Shown: positions 45,497 through 54,336, numbered from the stretch's first letter. The stretch: DNA of 64,000 nt from an uncultured Pedobacter sp. (GCF_946480185.1 NZ_CAMLIG010000004.1:124001-188000), one strand, 5' to 3'. Translations and numbers: made by a program. Notes: a model not told the origin generated them from the letters alone.

Positions 45497-45566
45497 TCAT
45501 TTTTTAACAGATTCTAAAAAAGCAAATACCATTATCTTTTAACCAATTGATAATCAAAAAATAAAT

Positions 45567-46802
45567 TTATTTTTTCTTCTTTTTCTTAGGTCTTTTCTCC
45601 ATCGCTTCGTTCTCGGCAATTAAAGATTTCCAATCATTTAAATGGCCTTCAGAAACAGCAAGCGTTTCTTCATATTCGGTCTTTTTAATGCTCATCACCC
45701 TAATAGGTTGCGTTAAATAAGTCTCGATTTCGGCCAGAATCGGCTTCTCCTCTTCGCTACAAAAAGAAACTGCATTTCCCCGGTTGTTACCTCTACCCGT
45801 ACGCCCTACCCTGTGCACATAGTTTTCCGCAACATCTGGCAAATCATAATTTACCACATACTCAACACCTTTTACATCCAAACCGCGGGCGCTTACATCC
45901 GTTGCAATTAAAATCTTTATTTTACCCTCTCTAAAATCATCCAGCACTTTAAAACGTTCTTCCTGTTCTTTATCACCATGTAAAGTGGTAGTTACAATAT
46001 TCACACGCTCCATTGCTTTAAACACTCTTTCTGCCCTCACTTTTGTCCGCACAAAAACCAATATCTTTTTATCCGCATTTTCTTTAATCACCCTTTCTAA
46101 AAAAAAACGCTTATCATCCATTGCAACATAAGCCACCGCATGATCTACATTTTTAGAAACAGGATCTTTAGGCGAAATCTGAATCCTAACCGGCTTGCTG
46201 ACCAATGCGTAAGCTAGATCCTTAATGTTTTCATCAATTGTTGCCGAGAAAAACAAAGTCTGTCGCCTGCGAGGCAAAAACTCCAAAATATGCTTGATAT
46301 CATTGTAAAAGCCTCGATTTAACATATGATCGGCTTCGTCTAAAACCAAAAAATCAATCTTTTTTAAATTTAGATGACCTTTATGCACCAAATCGGAAAT
46401 TCGTCCAGGCGTCGCAATGAGTACATCTACACCTTTGCGCAGTTTTTCTATCTGCGGGTCAATATCAACTCCGCCAATTACGGAAATGGTTTCCACGTCA
46501 GTATATTGCCCAAGCTCATTAAAAACGTTTTCAATCTGTATCGCCAACTCACGGGTTGGCACCATTACCACCGCCTTTATGTTCTGCTCTGGCTCCCGGC
46601 GTTTATTTTGCTGCAACATGCTAATTAGCGGAATTGCAAAAGCAGCCGTTTTACCAGTTCCCGTTTGTGCTATTGCCAAAATATCCTGCCCCGAAAGAAT
46701 TTGCGGGATAGATTTAAACTGGATATCAGTTGGCTTTTTAAAACCTAAATCATCTAAACTCTTCTTTAACTCTGGTACAATATGGTATTTACTAAATTTC
46801 AT
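45567..46802 (-). CDS. DEAD-box RNA helicase, RhlE-like
   Basis: This ATP-dependent RNA helicase of about 411 residues is probably involved in ribosome assembly or mRNA turnover. Motifs are the Q motif FKKPTDIQFKSIPQIL, Walker A AQTGTGKT, PTRELAIQ, GVDVLIATPGR, VLDEADHML, FFSATID, and the C-terminal TDVSARGLD and HRVGRTGRG. The tail ends in a basic stretch (RPKKKKKK). The ATG at 46802 is the start. The TTG three codons upstream lies in the -7 box, which ends 6 bases before the ATG. That suggests a nearly leaderless mRNA. Confidence 0.94.
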   Translation of the reverse strand: MKFSKYHIVPELKKSLDDLGFKKPTDIQFKSIPQILSGQDILAIAQTGTGKTAAFAIPLISMLQQNKRREPEQNIKAVVMVPTRELAIQIENVFNELGQYTDVETISVIGGVDIDPQIEKLRKGVDVLIATPGRISDLVHKGHLNLKKIDFLVLDEADHMLNRGFYNDIKHILEFLPRRRQTLFFSATIDENIKDLAYALVSKPVRIQISPKDPVSKNVDHAVAYVAMDDKRFFLERVIKENADKKILVFVRTKVRAERVFKAMERVNIVTTTLHGDKEQEERFKVLDDFREGKIKILIATDVSARGLDVKGVEYVVNYDLPDVAENYVHRVGRTGRGNNRGNAVSFCSEEEKPILAEIETYLTQPIRVMSIKKTEYEETLAVSEGHLNDWKSLIAENEAMEKRPKKKKKK

Positions 46803-46808
46803 CTGTTG

Positions 46809-46816
46809 CAAATATA
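46809..46816 (-). promoter_or_regulatory. Bacteroidota -7 box for the helicase gene
   Basis: TATATTTG on the minus strand is an exact TAnnTTTG match. Six bases separate it from the ATG at 46802. Confidence 0.5.
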
Positions 46817-46919
46817 AGCTTTGTTTAGGCTTTAGCTTTTATTATTTGAAGCAAGAAAAAGCACAGGAATTTGATAAGACCCATACTGCTATCTGCTCAT
46901 ACAGCTTCAGGTATTATAA

Positions 46920-46936
46920 TCCGCCTAGTTGGCGGA
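46920..46936 (-). terminator. Possible hairpin terminator after the RES gene
   Basis: TCCGCC pairs with GGCGGA over a 5-base loop. On the minus strand it is followed by TTATAATA, a poor U tract. It lies about 40 bases past the stop of the RES toxin gene. It could equally be a small dispersed repeat. Confidence 0.35.
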
Positions 46937-46974
46937 CGTCATATATTCTATTTAGGCTAAAACAATTTAGGTGT

Positions 46975-47442
46975 TTAAATATCCATTTTCAGTCGTGAAT
47001 CAAAATTAAACGGAGTAACATCCAAAACTTTTATCTTCGAAAAATCAGGATGAGCAGGATTCAACAAATAGTTATACTCTCTATCTACAATAGCGGATGG
47101 AACCTTTAAAACAGCGGACTCCATTTTTGCCAACCACTGATTTCCTAATTTTTGAGTGATGGGGTAATGCAAAACTTTAAACCATTCGGCATTTAATTTT
47201 TGTAAATCAGAAAGTTTTATTTCCGTAACGGCTAAATTGTTATTAAACTCGATCACCGCCATAGAAAATCTTCCCGAATTTAACGCCGCCCCTGTCTTAT
47301 GTGCTAAAACTTCCAAACACGATAGTGACGCAGAACCAGCAGTATAAATCATCCGCTCATTTTCGCTATTCCACCTACCGGCATAACCAGGCGCAAATAA
47401 TGTAGAAGCAAACTTAGTTTGGGTAATTCTATAAACAAGCAT
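46975..47442 (-). CDS. RES domain toxin (NAD+-degrading)
   Basis: This is the toxin of a type II pair, 155 residues long. The eponymous residues are present: Arg23 in AGRWNSENE, Glu44 in SCLEVLAHK and Ser116 in KVPSAIV. In studied members (such as MbcT) the fold is ADP-ribosyltransferase-like and it breaks down NAD+, stopping growth. It follows the antitoxin gene in the same direction after a gap of 77 bases, the standard order for xre-res. It appears intact and in frame. Confidence 0.92.
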   Translation of the reverse strand: MLVYRITQTKFASTLFAPGYAGRWNSENERMIYTAGSASLSCLEVLAHKTGAALNSGRFSMAVIEFNNNLAVTEIKLSDLQKLNAEWFKVLHYPITQKLGNQWLAKMESAVLKVPSAIVDREYNYLLNPAHPDFSKIKVLDVTPFNFDSRLKMDI

Positions 47443-47519
47443 ATTGTAAAGACCAAAAGCTTAAAACCGGATGCTTTTTAAATTGGCTATCCACATAATT
47501 AGCTTTATCACCTAATATT

Positions 47520-47975
47520 TTAAGCCAAAATACCATGATCAATACGGTTAAGTTCATTCATTACGATATTGATACCCGTGATAGAATCTAAAAGATCATC
47601 TGGTTTTGCATCAATACCTATATTATGTTGCGCCAACCAGTTCTTAAACTCTTTTATAGAACCGAAAGTATCTATTCCTTTATTATAAAGCTCCAACAAA
47701 AACAGTACATGCTCACTTAAACTGGTGCTTAACTCTTTTGAATTGACCAAATGCTTACGAAGAGTTGGCTCGGTTAAATCCAAGTTTTTTGCCATGTCCG
47801 AACGGGTTGAACCGCTTATCTGAAGCAAATCATCTAAAGATTTTGATGACAAACCGCCTTTAATGATTTGCAACCTGTTTACAGGTGACTCAAAGTAGGT
47901 TTGATACGGTACTAGCATTTCTGCAACCAATGATTTTGGCGCACTGTCTTCATCATCGATTTTATACTTTTTCAT
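47520..47975 (-). CDS. Xre-type antitoxin with MbcA/ParS-like toxin-binding domain (DUF2384)
   Basis: This is the antitoxin partner of the RES toxin, 151 residues from the ATG at 47975. The middle (LDDLLQISGSTRSDMAKNLD followed by LTEPTLRKHLV) is a helix-turn-helix-like Xre domain. The C-terminal part, with LYNKGIDTFGSIKEFKNWLA, is the toxin-binding domain that blocks the NAD-binding site. It normally represses its own promoter with the toxin. The ATG is 3 bases past an exact -7 box, so the operator would lie over the start of the gene and the transcript would be leaderless. Confidence 0.92.
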   Translation of the reverse strand: MKKYKIDDEDSAPKSLVAEMLVPYQTYFESPVNRLQIIKGGLSSKSLDDLLQISGSTRSDMAKNLDLTEPTLRKHLVNSKELSTSLSEHVLFLLELYNKGIDTFGSIKEFKNWLAQHNIGIDAKPDDLLDSITGINIVMNELNRIDHGILA

Positions 47976-47978
47976 ACA

Positions 47979-47986
47979 CAAATGTA
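47979..47986 (-). promoter_or_regulatory. Bacteroidota -7 box for the antitoxin-toxin operon
   Basis: TACATTTG on the minus strand is an exact TAnnTTTG match, only 3 bases before the ATG. A TTG earlier in the frame is part of the box and was therefore not used as start. Confidence 0.5.
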
Positions 47987-48287
47987 ATATTTTTCTTTTT
48001 TAATTGAAAGTATTTTCGCTTTTTTTAAAAATCTAATGATTTAATCGTTAAGGTTATTTAAAAACATAAAAAAAGAAAATGTTAACGACGGCTTTTTAGT
48101 TAATTGAATAAATTAAAGTATAACAAGCTCTTTTGAAACTGACCTTGTCAATAAAACGCTTATAATTAACAAACAAAATTGCATGCGAAGAACGGTGAAT
48201 CGGTTCAAAAGAAATAAACGGTGTTAAAAATTATAAAACATTTATAACCGATTCATTTATTTTGTACTTTAGATAAAATTTAAAACC
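47987..48287. other. Spacer with a 9-base inverted repeat upstream of cytochrome c
   Basis: The 301-base spacer lies between the divergent antitoxin and cytochrome genes. GAATCGGTT at 48197-48205 is repeated inverted as AACCGATTC at 48246-48254, about 34 bases before the cytochrome ATG. It may be an operator or a stem. TACTTTAG near 48265 is a weak -7 candidate. No gene is seen. Confidence 0.4.
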
Positions 48288-48713
48288 ATGAACACCAAAT
48301 TAAAACCTCTAATTTTTATAACTGGGCTTGTTGGACTTATTAGCTTAGCGGCGATGGCTCCAAGTCAACAAAAAGATGAGCACCAAGCAAAGAACCTAAA
48401 AGTTTTACCCAAAGATATCAGCCACCATGATTTGGACAGCATTATGGACAATTTCAAAGTTGCTTTAGGCGTAAAATGCAATTTCTGCCATGCAACCTCA
48501 AAAGACAACCCTAAAAGACTTGATTTTGTTAGTGATGAAAAAGAATACAAATTAGTAGCGAGAGATATGATGAAAATGACCGCTAAAATCAATAAAAAAT
48601 ATTTCAAAGAACATGAAGGCAATGATAACGTTGCGGCAATACAATGTGTTACCTGCCATAACGGAAATCAAAAGCCAACACTTGATTTAAAGCCACAAAA
48701 AAAGGGAGTTTAA
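48288..48713 (+). CDS. Secreted dihaem cytochrome c (photosynthetic reaction centre cytochrome-like family)
   Basis: This exported cytochrome of 141 residues begins with signal sequence LIFITGLVGLISLAAMA. Two haem-binding CxxCH motifs are present: Cys64-Cys67-His68 (CNFCH) and Cys120-Cys123-His124 (CVTCH). Between them, SDEKEYKLVARDMMKMTAKI fits the CytoC_RC-type family found widely in non-phototrophic Bacteroidota, often as a small subunit. It probably transfers electrons in the periplasm; the partner is unknown. The stop codon lies inside the terminator stem. Confidence 0.88.
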   Translation: MNTKLKPLIFITGLVGLISLAAMAPSQQKDEHQAKNLKVLPKDISHHDLDSIMDNFKVALGVKCNFCHATSKDNPKRLDFVSDEKEYKLVARDMMKMTAKINKKYFKEHEGNDNVAAIQCVTCHNGNQKPTLDLKPQKKGV

Positions 48714-48727
48714 TAACTCCCTTTTTT
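48697..48727 (+). terminator. Rho-independent terminator overlapping the cytochrome c stop codon
   Basis: AAAAAAAGGGAGTT pairs with AACTCCCTTTTTT over a 4-base loop TAAT. The TAA stop is at the loop, so the stem begins inside the coding sequence. Confidence 0.9.
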
Positions 48728-48745
48728 ATTCTAAAATTTTCAAAC

Positions 48746-49290
48746 TTAATCTAACCTGCCACTAAACTCTTCTATCATTTTTTTATTAAATGCCGGAATA
48801 TCTTTTGGCGAACGGCTAGTTACTAAACCCCTTTCAACTACAACTTCGCTATCCTCCCAGTTTACACCGGCATTGACCAAATCAGTTTTGATAGAAGCGT
48901 ATGAAGTCATTTTTCGGCCTTTCAAAGCACCTGTTTCAATTAACAGCTGTGGTCCGTGGCAAATTGCAGCAATTGGTTTTCCCGCATCAAAAAATGCTCT
49001 TGCAAAATTCACATAATGCGCATCTGCTCGCATCTTATCCGGATTCATCACGCCTCCGGGAACCATTAAACCATCATAATCCTCTGGTTTTGCATCACTC
49101 AAGTTTACATCAACTTCAACATTACACCCCAATCCTTTTTATCCCAGGCTTTAATTTTTCCTTCTTGAGCAGAAACCACATGTACAGTTGCCCCAGCTTC
49201 CAAAAGTGCTTGTTGAGGTTCTAATAATTCTGACTGTTCAAAGCCATTATCGCTTAAAATAGCTATCTTTTTATTTTTCAAATCTTTCAT
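48746..49290 (-). pseudogene. PfpI/DJ-1 family protease-like gene broken by a frameshift
   Basis: Two frames make one protein of about 181 residues. The first starts at the ATG at 49290, MKDLKNKKIAILSDNGFEQ, and runs to DKKDWG near 49120. The second continues with NVEVDVNLSDAKPEDYDGLM, the nucleophile motif AAICHGPQLLIETGALKG and a normal C-terminus (IPAFNKKMIEEFSG). Adding one base at or next to the GGGG run near 49122-49126 restores the frame. Family members are deglycase or chaperone-like enzymes with a nucleophilic cysteine. The break could be a sequencing error, since both halves keep the conserved residues. Confidence 0.82.
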
Positions 49291-49426
49291 AGTGTTTGTA
49301 TTTTTTTTAACAAGATGTATTTTTGATTTAGCAAACACCAAACCACAAATCAAAGCATCCAAAAAAAGTTAAATCTTGTTTTTACCAATTTTGTTAAATT
49401 AGATTTCCTTTAAGCATTCAAAATTT

Positions 49427-49434
49427 TATCTTTG
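49427..49434 (+). promoter_or_regulatory. Bacteroidota -7 box for purN
   Basis: TATCTTTG matches TAnnTTTG exactly and lies 25 bases before the TTG start of purN. Confidence 0.5.
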
Positions 49435-49459
49435 AACAAATAACAAAAAGATTTTAATT

Positions 49460-50041
49460 TTGAAGAAACGCATCGCCATTTTTGCATCAGGTTCTGGATC
49501 CAACGCTCAAAAAATCATGGAGCATTTTAAACGCAGTAATGACGCTGAAGTGGTTTTAGTTTTAACCAATAATCCCGACGCTTACGTATTGCAAAGAGCG
49601 GATAATTTCGAAATTCCCTCGCATATTTTTGACCGTACAGAATTTTACCAAACCGATAAAGTAGTCCACCTACTAAAAAACCTAAATGTTGATCTTATAG
49701 TTTTAGCAGGTTTTTTATGGCTAGTTCCGCAAAACTTATTGGCTGCGTTTCCAAATAAAATCATCAATATTCACCCATCACTTTTACCTAAATACGGGGG
49801 CAAGGGAATGTATGGAGAACATGTTCATTTAGCTGTTTTGGCTAATAAAGAACAAGAGTCTGGCATTACCATCCATTTTGTAAATGCCAAGTTTGACGAA
49901 GGTGAAATTATCCATCAGTCAAAATTTAAGGTTGACAAAGGGGATGATTTAAAAATGATGAAATTTAAAGTACAGCAATTGGAACATTTGCACTTCCCTA
50001 AAGTAATTGAAGGCTTGTTGAAGAAGATGAAAAACGCATAG
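49460..50041 (+). CDS. purN: Phosphoribosylglycinamide formyltransferase
   Basis: It transfers a formyl group from 10-formyl-THF to GAR in purine synthesis. The 193-residue protein shows ASGSGSNAQKIMEHF, INIHPSLLPKYGGKGMYG with Asn103 and His105, and VNAKFDEGEI with Asp146. These three residues form the active site. The start is TTG at 49460: the conserved start KKRIAIFASGSGS leaves no room for a downstream start, and no ATG is present. It precedes purH, the next-but-few step, so this is a purine pair. Confidence 0.94.
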   Translation: MKKRIAIFASGSGSNAQKIMEHFKRSNDAEVVLVLTNNPDAYVLQRADNFEIPSHIFDRTEFYQTDKVVHLLKNLNVDLIVLAGFLWLVPQNLLAAFPNKIINIHPSLLPKYGGKGMYGEHVHLAVLANKEQESGITIHFVNAKFDEGEIIHQSKFKVDKGDDLKMMKFKVQQLEHLHFPKVIEGLLKKMKNA

Positions 50042-50116
50042 TAATTCTTATTGCTGTGAAGACCAAAATGCTTTAAAGAAATCCCAAATCTCCCTAAAAA
50101 ATAAATTCATTTTTTC

Positions 50117-50124
50117 TATCTTTG
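50117..50124 (+). promoter_or_regulatory. Bacteroidota -7 box for purH
   Basis: TATCTTTG matches TAnnTTTG exactly, 23 bases before the purH ATG. It shows that purH can be transcribed separately from purN. Confidence 0.55.
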
Positions 50125-50147
50125 CGCCTTTAAATAAATACATTTTC

Positions 50148-51677
50148 ATGAGCCATCCCGTAAAGATTAAAAATGCCCTAATTTCTGTTTATTATAAAGA
50201 TAATTTAGAGCCTATTATCCATCATTTAAAGGCTTTAGGCGTTAACATTTACTCTACCGGAGGCACAGAAAAGTTCATTACCGATTTAGGTGTTCCGGTA
50301 ATTCCTGTGGAAGATTTAACCTCCTACCCCTCTATTTTAGGCGGACGCGTTAAAACCCTGCATCCAAAAGTTTTTGGTGGAATTTTAACCCGCAGAGGCC
50401 ATGAGGGTGATCAAGCACAAATCGCGGATTACGAAATTCCAGAAATCGACTTGGTAATTGTTGACTTGTATCCGTTTGAAGAAACTGTAAAATCAGGAGC
50501 AGCAGAACAAGATATCATCGAAAAAATCGACATCGGTGGCATTTCGTTAATCAGAGCTGCCGCTAAAAATCATAAAGATGTCATCATCATCGCATCTAAA
50601 GATGATTACGCAGAATTAAACAATTTATTAGAAACTCAAAAAGGAGAAACTACTTTAGCGCAACGTAAAGCTTTTGCCCGCAATGCGTTTAATGTTTCCT
50701 CTCATTACGATACCGCAATTTTCAACTGGTTTAACCAGGGCGATGATGCATTAACATTGTTCAAACAAAGCGAGCAAAAATCTTCGGTTTTACGTTACGG
50801 AGAAAATCCACACCAAAAAGGTTACTTCTATGGCGATTTGGATGCGATGTTTGATAAACTGAACGGCAAAGAATTATCATACAATAACCTGGTAGATGTT
50901 GATGCTGCAGTAGCTTTAATTGATGAATTTACAGAACCAACTTTCGCTATTTTAAAACACACCAACGCTTGCGGAATTGCTAGTCGCCCACAGATATTAG
51001 ATGCTTGGAGAGTTGCTTTAGCTTGCGATCCGGTTTCTGCTTTTGGCGGCGTTTTAATTTGCAATGCCGAAGTTGACGAAGCAACAGCTACAGAAATTAA
51101 CAAATTATTTTTCGAGGTTTTAATTGCTCCTTCTTACTCAGCAGAAGCGGAAAAGATAATTACTTCTAAAAAGAACCGCATCATTTTAAAAAGAAAAGAA
51201 GTAGTACTTCCGACTAAACTTTTTAAAACATTACTAAACGGCGTAATTGAGCAAGACAAAGACCATACCGTTGAAGGCCCGGAATTGATGAAAGCCGTAA
51301 CCGAAAAAACGCCCACTGAGCAAGAATTAAAAGATTTGTACTTTGCTAATAAAGTGGTAAAACACACCAAATCAAACACAATAGTTTTCGCCAAGGACAA
51401 TACTTTGATAGCAAGTGGCGTTGGACAAACGTCAAGAGTTGATTCTTTAAGGCAAGCAGTGGTTAAAGCAAAAAGTTTTGGTTTTGACTTAAAAGGCGCT
51501 GTTATGGCTTCTGATGCATTTTTTCCGTTCCCGGATTGTGTTGAATTAGCTTCTGAAGCGGGAATTACGGCAGTTTTACAACCAGGTGGTTCTATTAAGG
51601 ACCAGGATTCTATTGATATGGCAAACCAAAAAGGAATTGCGATGGTAACTACTGGAGTTCGTCATTTTAAACATTAA
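50148..51677 (+). CDS. purH: Bifunctional AICAR formyltransferase / IMP cyclohydrolase
   Basis: It catalyses the last two steps to IMP. At 509 residues it is the usual length. The N-terminal cyclohydrolase domain has ALISVYYKDNLEP, YSTGGTEKFITDLG and GGRVKTLHPKVFGGIL. The C-terminal transformylase domain has LRYGENPHQKG, the catalytic Lys-His in AILKHTNACGIA, and AVMASDAFFPFPDCVELA near the end. The start is the ATG at 50148. It lies 85 bases before mreB in the same direction. Confidence 0.97.
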   Translation: MSHPVKIKNALISVYYKDNLEPIIHHLKALGVNIYSTGGTEKFITDLGVPVIPVEDLTSYPSILGGRVKTLHPKVFGGILTRRGHEGDQAQIADYEIPEIDLVIVDLYPFEETVKSGAAEQDIIEKIDIGGISLIRAAAKNHKDVIIIASKDDYAELNNLLETQKGETTLAQRKAFARNAFNVSSHYDTAIFNWFNQGDDALTLFKQSEQKSSVLRYGENPHQKGYFYGDLDAMFDKLNGKELSYNNLVDVDAAVALIDEFTEPTFAILKHTNACGIASRPQILDAWRVALACDPVSAFGGVLICNAEVDEATATEINKLFFEVLIAPSYSAEAEKIITSKKNRIILKRKEVVLPTKLFKTLLNGVIEQDKDHTVEGPELMKAVTEKTPTEQELKDLYFANKVVKHTKSNTIVFAKDNTLIASGVGQTSRVDSLRQAVVKAKSFGFDLKGAVMASDAFFPFPDCVELASEAGITAVLQPGGSIKDQDSIDMANQKGIAMVTTGVRHFKH

Positions 51678-51762
51678 TATTATTAACTTAGCGAGCGCTA
51701 AAAAAATTGATGCTCAATATTTAGTTACACACATTTACAAATAAAACCGCAATAAAACACCC

Positions 51763-52785
51763 ATGGGTTTATTCAACTGGTTTACACAAGAAATAGCAAT
51801 AGATTTAGGTACTGCAAACACCTTAATCATCCATAACGATAAAGTAGTGGTAGATGAACCGTCTATCGTTGCATTTGATCGCACAACCAATAAGGTTATT
51901 GCAATTGGACGCCAAGCCATGCAAATGGAAGGTAAAACTCACGAAAACATTAAAACTGTTCGTCCGTTAAAAGACGGTGTAATAGCCGATTTTAATGCTG
52001 CCGAGCACATGATTCGTGGGATGATAAAGATGATTAATAACGGCAAAGGCTGGTTTTTTCCTTCTTTACGGATGGTAATCTGTATTCCCTCTGGTATTAC
52101 CGAGGTTGAAAAAAGAGCTGTTCGAGATTCTGCCGAGATTGCAGGTGCAAAAGAGGTTTACTTAATTCATGAGCCAATGGCGGCAGCCGTAGGTATCGGG
52201 ATTGATGTGGAAGAACCAATGGGAAATATGATTATTGATATTGGTGGTGGAACAACAGAAATTGCGGTTATCGCTTTATCTGGTATTGTTTGCGATCAAT
52301 CAATCCGTGTTGCCGGAGATAATTTCGATTCTGATATTGTGAATTACATCCGTCGCCAGCATAACATTATGATTGGAGAACGTACTGCGGAAAGAATTAA
52401 AATTGAAGTAGGTTCCGCTTTGCCTGAGCTACAGGATGCTCCTGCTGATTTTGCAGTTCAAGGTCGTGATTTGATGACCGGAGTGCCGAAACAGATTACC
52501 GTTTCTTATACAGAAATTGCACATTGCTTAGATAAATCTATCTCTAAAATAGAAGAAGCCATCTTAAAAGCTTTAGAGATTACGCCTCCAGAACTTTCTG
52601 CTGATATTTACCAAACTGGTATCTACTTAACCGGAGGTGGCGCATTGTTGCGTGGTTTAGATAAAAGAGTAAGCTCAAAAACTAAATTGCCTGTTCACGT
52701 TGCCGATGACCCTTTGAGAGCCGTAGTTAGAGGAACAGGAATTTCATTAAAAAACATTCAGAACTTTAAGTTTTTGATGCAGTAG
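51763..52785 (+). CDS. mreB: Rod shape-determining protein MreB
   Basis: This bacterial actin directs lateral wall growth. The 340-residue protein has the amphipathic membrane-binding start MGLFNWFTQEIAI. Phosphate-binding motifs are IDLGTANTLI and IIDIGGGTTEIAV, and YLTGGGALLRGLD binds the adenosine. It would cooperate with MreC, MreD, RodA and PBP2. None of these follows here, although mreCD commonly adjoin mreB. A terminator comes shortly after the stop. It may share a transcript with purH. Confidence 0.97.
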   Translation: MGLFNWFTQEIAIDLGTANTLIIHNDKVVVDEPSIVAFDRTTNKVIAIGRQAMQMEGKTHENIKTVRPLKDGVIADFNAAEHMIRGMIKMINNGKGWFFPSLRMVICIPSGITEVEKRAVRDSAEIAGAKEVYLIHEPMAAAVGIGIDVEEPMGNMIIDIGGGTTEIAVIALSGIVCDQSIRVAGDNFDSDIVNYIRRQHNIMIGERTAERIKIEVGSALPELQDAPADFAVQGRDLMTGVPKQITVSYTEIAHCLDKSISKIEEAILKALEITPPELSADIYQTGIYLTGGGALLRGLDKRVSSKTKLPVHVADDPLRAVVRGTGISLKNIQNFKFLMQ

Positions 52786-52835
52786 TTTTTTAGATGTGAG
52801 ATATTAGACATGAGATTTGAGAGCTTGTGTTATAT

Positions 52836-52867
52836 AAAGCAAGAATTGAGAGATTCTTGCTTTTTTT
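52836..52867 (+). terminator. Rho-independent terminator after mreB
   Basis: AAAGCAAGAAT pairs with ATTCTTGCTTT over a 6-base loop, followed by more T. It lies 50 bases after the mreB stop, so transcription ends here. Confidence 0.88.
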
Positions 52868-53103
52868 GTGGGGTTATATTTACACCTAAAACAAACGCAT
52901 CAACCTATATTAGCAATTTTTAATATTATTTTCTTACTGGGTCAACCTTAAATTTAGCTTTTATTGCAAAAATAATCCCGAAAGCTTTAATCAATAATTT
53001 TGACCAATATTCAGGATTTTCGCTAACTCCATTATTTGCTTTGTTGCAATTGACTATCATTTAAATATAAGCTCAGCTGTGCAAATAAAGATTTACATCT
53101 TCT

Positions 53104-54162
53104 TTACCTATTGAAATATCTTTTGAAACTAAGAAAATAAGTTTCAAAAAAATGGTAACTAATTACTGACATGATATATGTTAAAATAAATCCTAAAAAT
53201 AAATCGAAAGGCCAACAATCAGTATTAAACCATTTTCTTGCAATTGCAAATGCGAAAGGATGATATATATATAAACCATAGCTTATCTTTCCAGTGTAGG
53301 ATATTATCGGCTTATTTAAAAAGTTATTAATCAGATGATCATTTTTAATACTTAACAAGTATCCGATAATTGCAAAATAGACAACGGATATTAGAGAGAA
53401 CTTTACTGATTTAACTATAATATTTTCCGAACCAGATAAAAACATCCATAAAATCACTGTAGGAATAATTGTTAAGATTGAAATGAACAGAAAATTTTTC
53501 GAGTATTTTTCCGTGAGTTTCCCCTTTACTTCTATTAGAGCTAATAATGACCCTATCGCTAGCGAATCAAATCTGGTAAATGTGAAATGGTAAATCTCAA
53601 TACCTTTAAAAAGCATAAAAACCCGCAGTAACACGTCACCTAAAATAATGAAAATTACAAATCTTAATAGATTCTTATTACTAAAGAAATAGATAAGTAG
53701 TGGCCAAAATAAATAGAAATGTTCTTCTACAGCTAGTGACCAATAATTCCCAGGCCCCGAGCTGGGCCATCCAAAAGTAAGAGCAAAACCCTGTAAGTAG
53801 GTATAGTAATATATTTGTTGACCAAAAGTAACATACGGAATTTTAAATAATACCGGATAAACAAAATAAAAGATCAGTAGAAATAAATAATATAAAGGGA
53901 ATATTCTTAATGTTCTTTTGATGTAAAAATTCTTGAAGTAATTGTTTTCATCTTTTGTAGCTATTAATATTCTGGTAATAAGAAAACCTGATAAAACAAA
54001 AAACAAAATTACTCCTGTTTGTCCAAAAGTTGAAATTCTTCTTAGCTGAAATAATGTCTGTGTATTTATTTGTATTTCCGTAAAAAAATGGTACAAAATA
54101 ACCATACAAGCCGCAATTGCTCTAAGACTATCTAAATTCTTGTAATATTTCAACTTAATCAT
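53104..54162 (-). CDS. Membrane acyltransferase, OafA/YrhL (acyltransferase family 3)
   Basis: This 352-residue integral membrane protein has about ten hydrophobic helices. The start YYKNLDSLRAIAACMVILYH gives the signature LRAIAA and the catalytic-type His (YHFF) of acyltransferase 3 proteins. Further on, FFVLSGFLITRIL and NYWSLAVEEHFYLFWPLLIY are classic. Such enzymes O-acetylate surface polysaccharides, lipid A or other substrates. The acceptor is unknown. It is not next to the main polysaccharide locus, but could modify its product. Confidence 0.92.
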   Translation of the reverse strand: MIKLKYYKNLDSLRAIAACMVILYHFFTEIQINTQTLFQLRRISTFGQTGVILFFVLSGFLITRILIATKDENNYFKNFYIKRTLRIFPLYYLFLLIFYFVYPVLFKIPYVTFGQQIYYYTYLQGFALTFGWPSSGPGNYWSLAVEEHFYLFWPLLIYFFSNKNLLRFVIFIILGDVLLRVFMLFKGIEIYHFTFTRFDSLAIGSLLALIEVKGKLTEKYSKNFLFISILTIIPTVILWMFLSGSENIIVKSVKFSLISVVYFAIIGYLLSIKNDHLINNFLNKPIISYTGKISYGLYIYHPFAFAIARKWFNTDCWPFDLFLGFILTYIMSVISYHFFETYFLSFKRYFNR

Positions 54163-54336
54163 TCAAAATATAAAATGCTCTTTTTAGATTATCAATATAC
54201 TAATAATGTTCATTTGATTAATAACTCATCTTTCCAATAGACTTTCAACTACATCTCTATACACAACAATTAGAATCCCCGGCTTTAATAGCCTTATTAG
54301 CAATCGAACATTTATATCTCATATATTTTGAAAATT

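Noticed and set aside
46417..46998. A 193-codon open frame on the + strand
   Set aside because: It lies almost wholly antisense to the RhlE-like helicase, which has all family motifs. The cysteine-rich translation shows no motif.
52926..53060. A 44-residue ORF on the - strand between mreB and the acyltransferase gene
   Set aside because: It has an ATG and a plausible composition but no motif, no promoter box of its own and no neighbour that supports it. It was left out as likely chance or debris.
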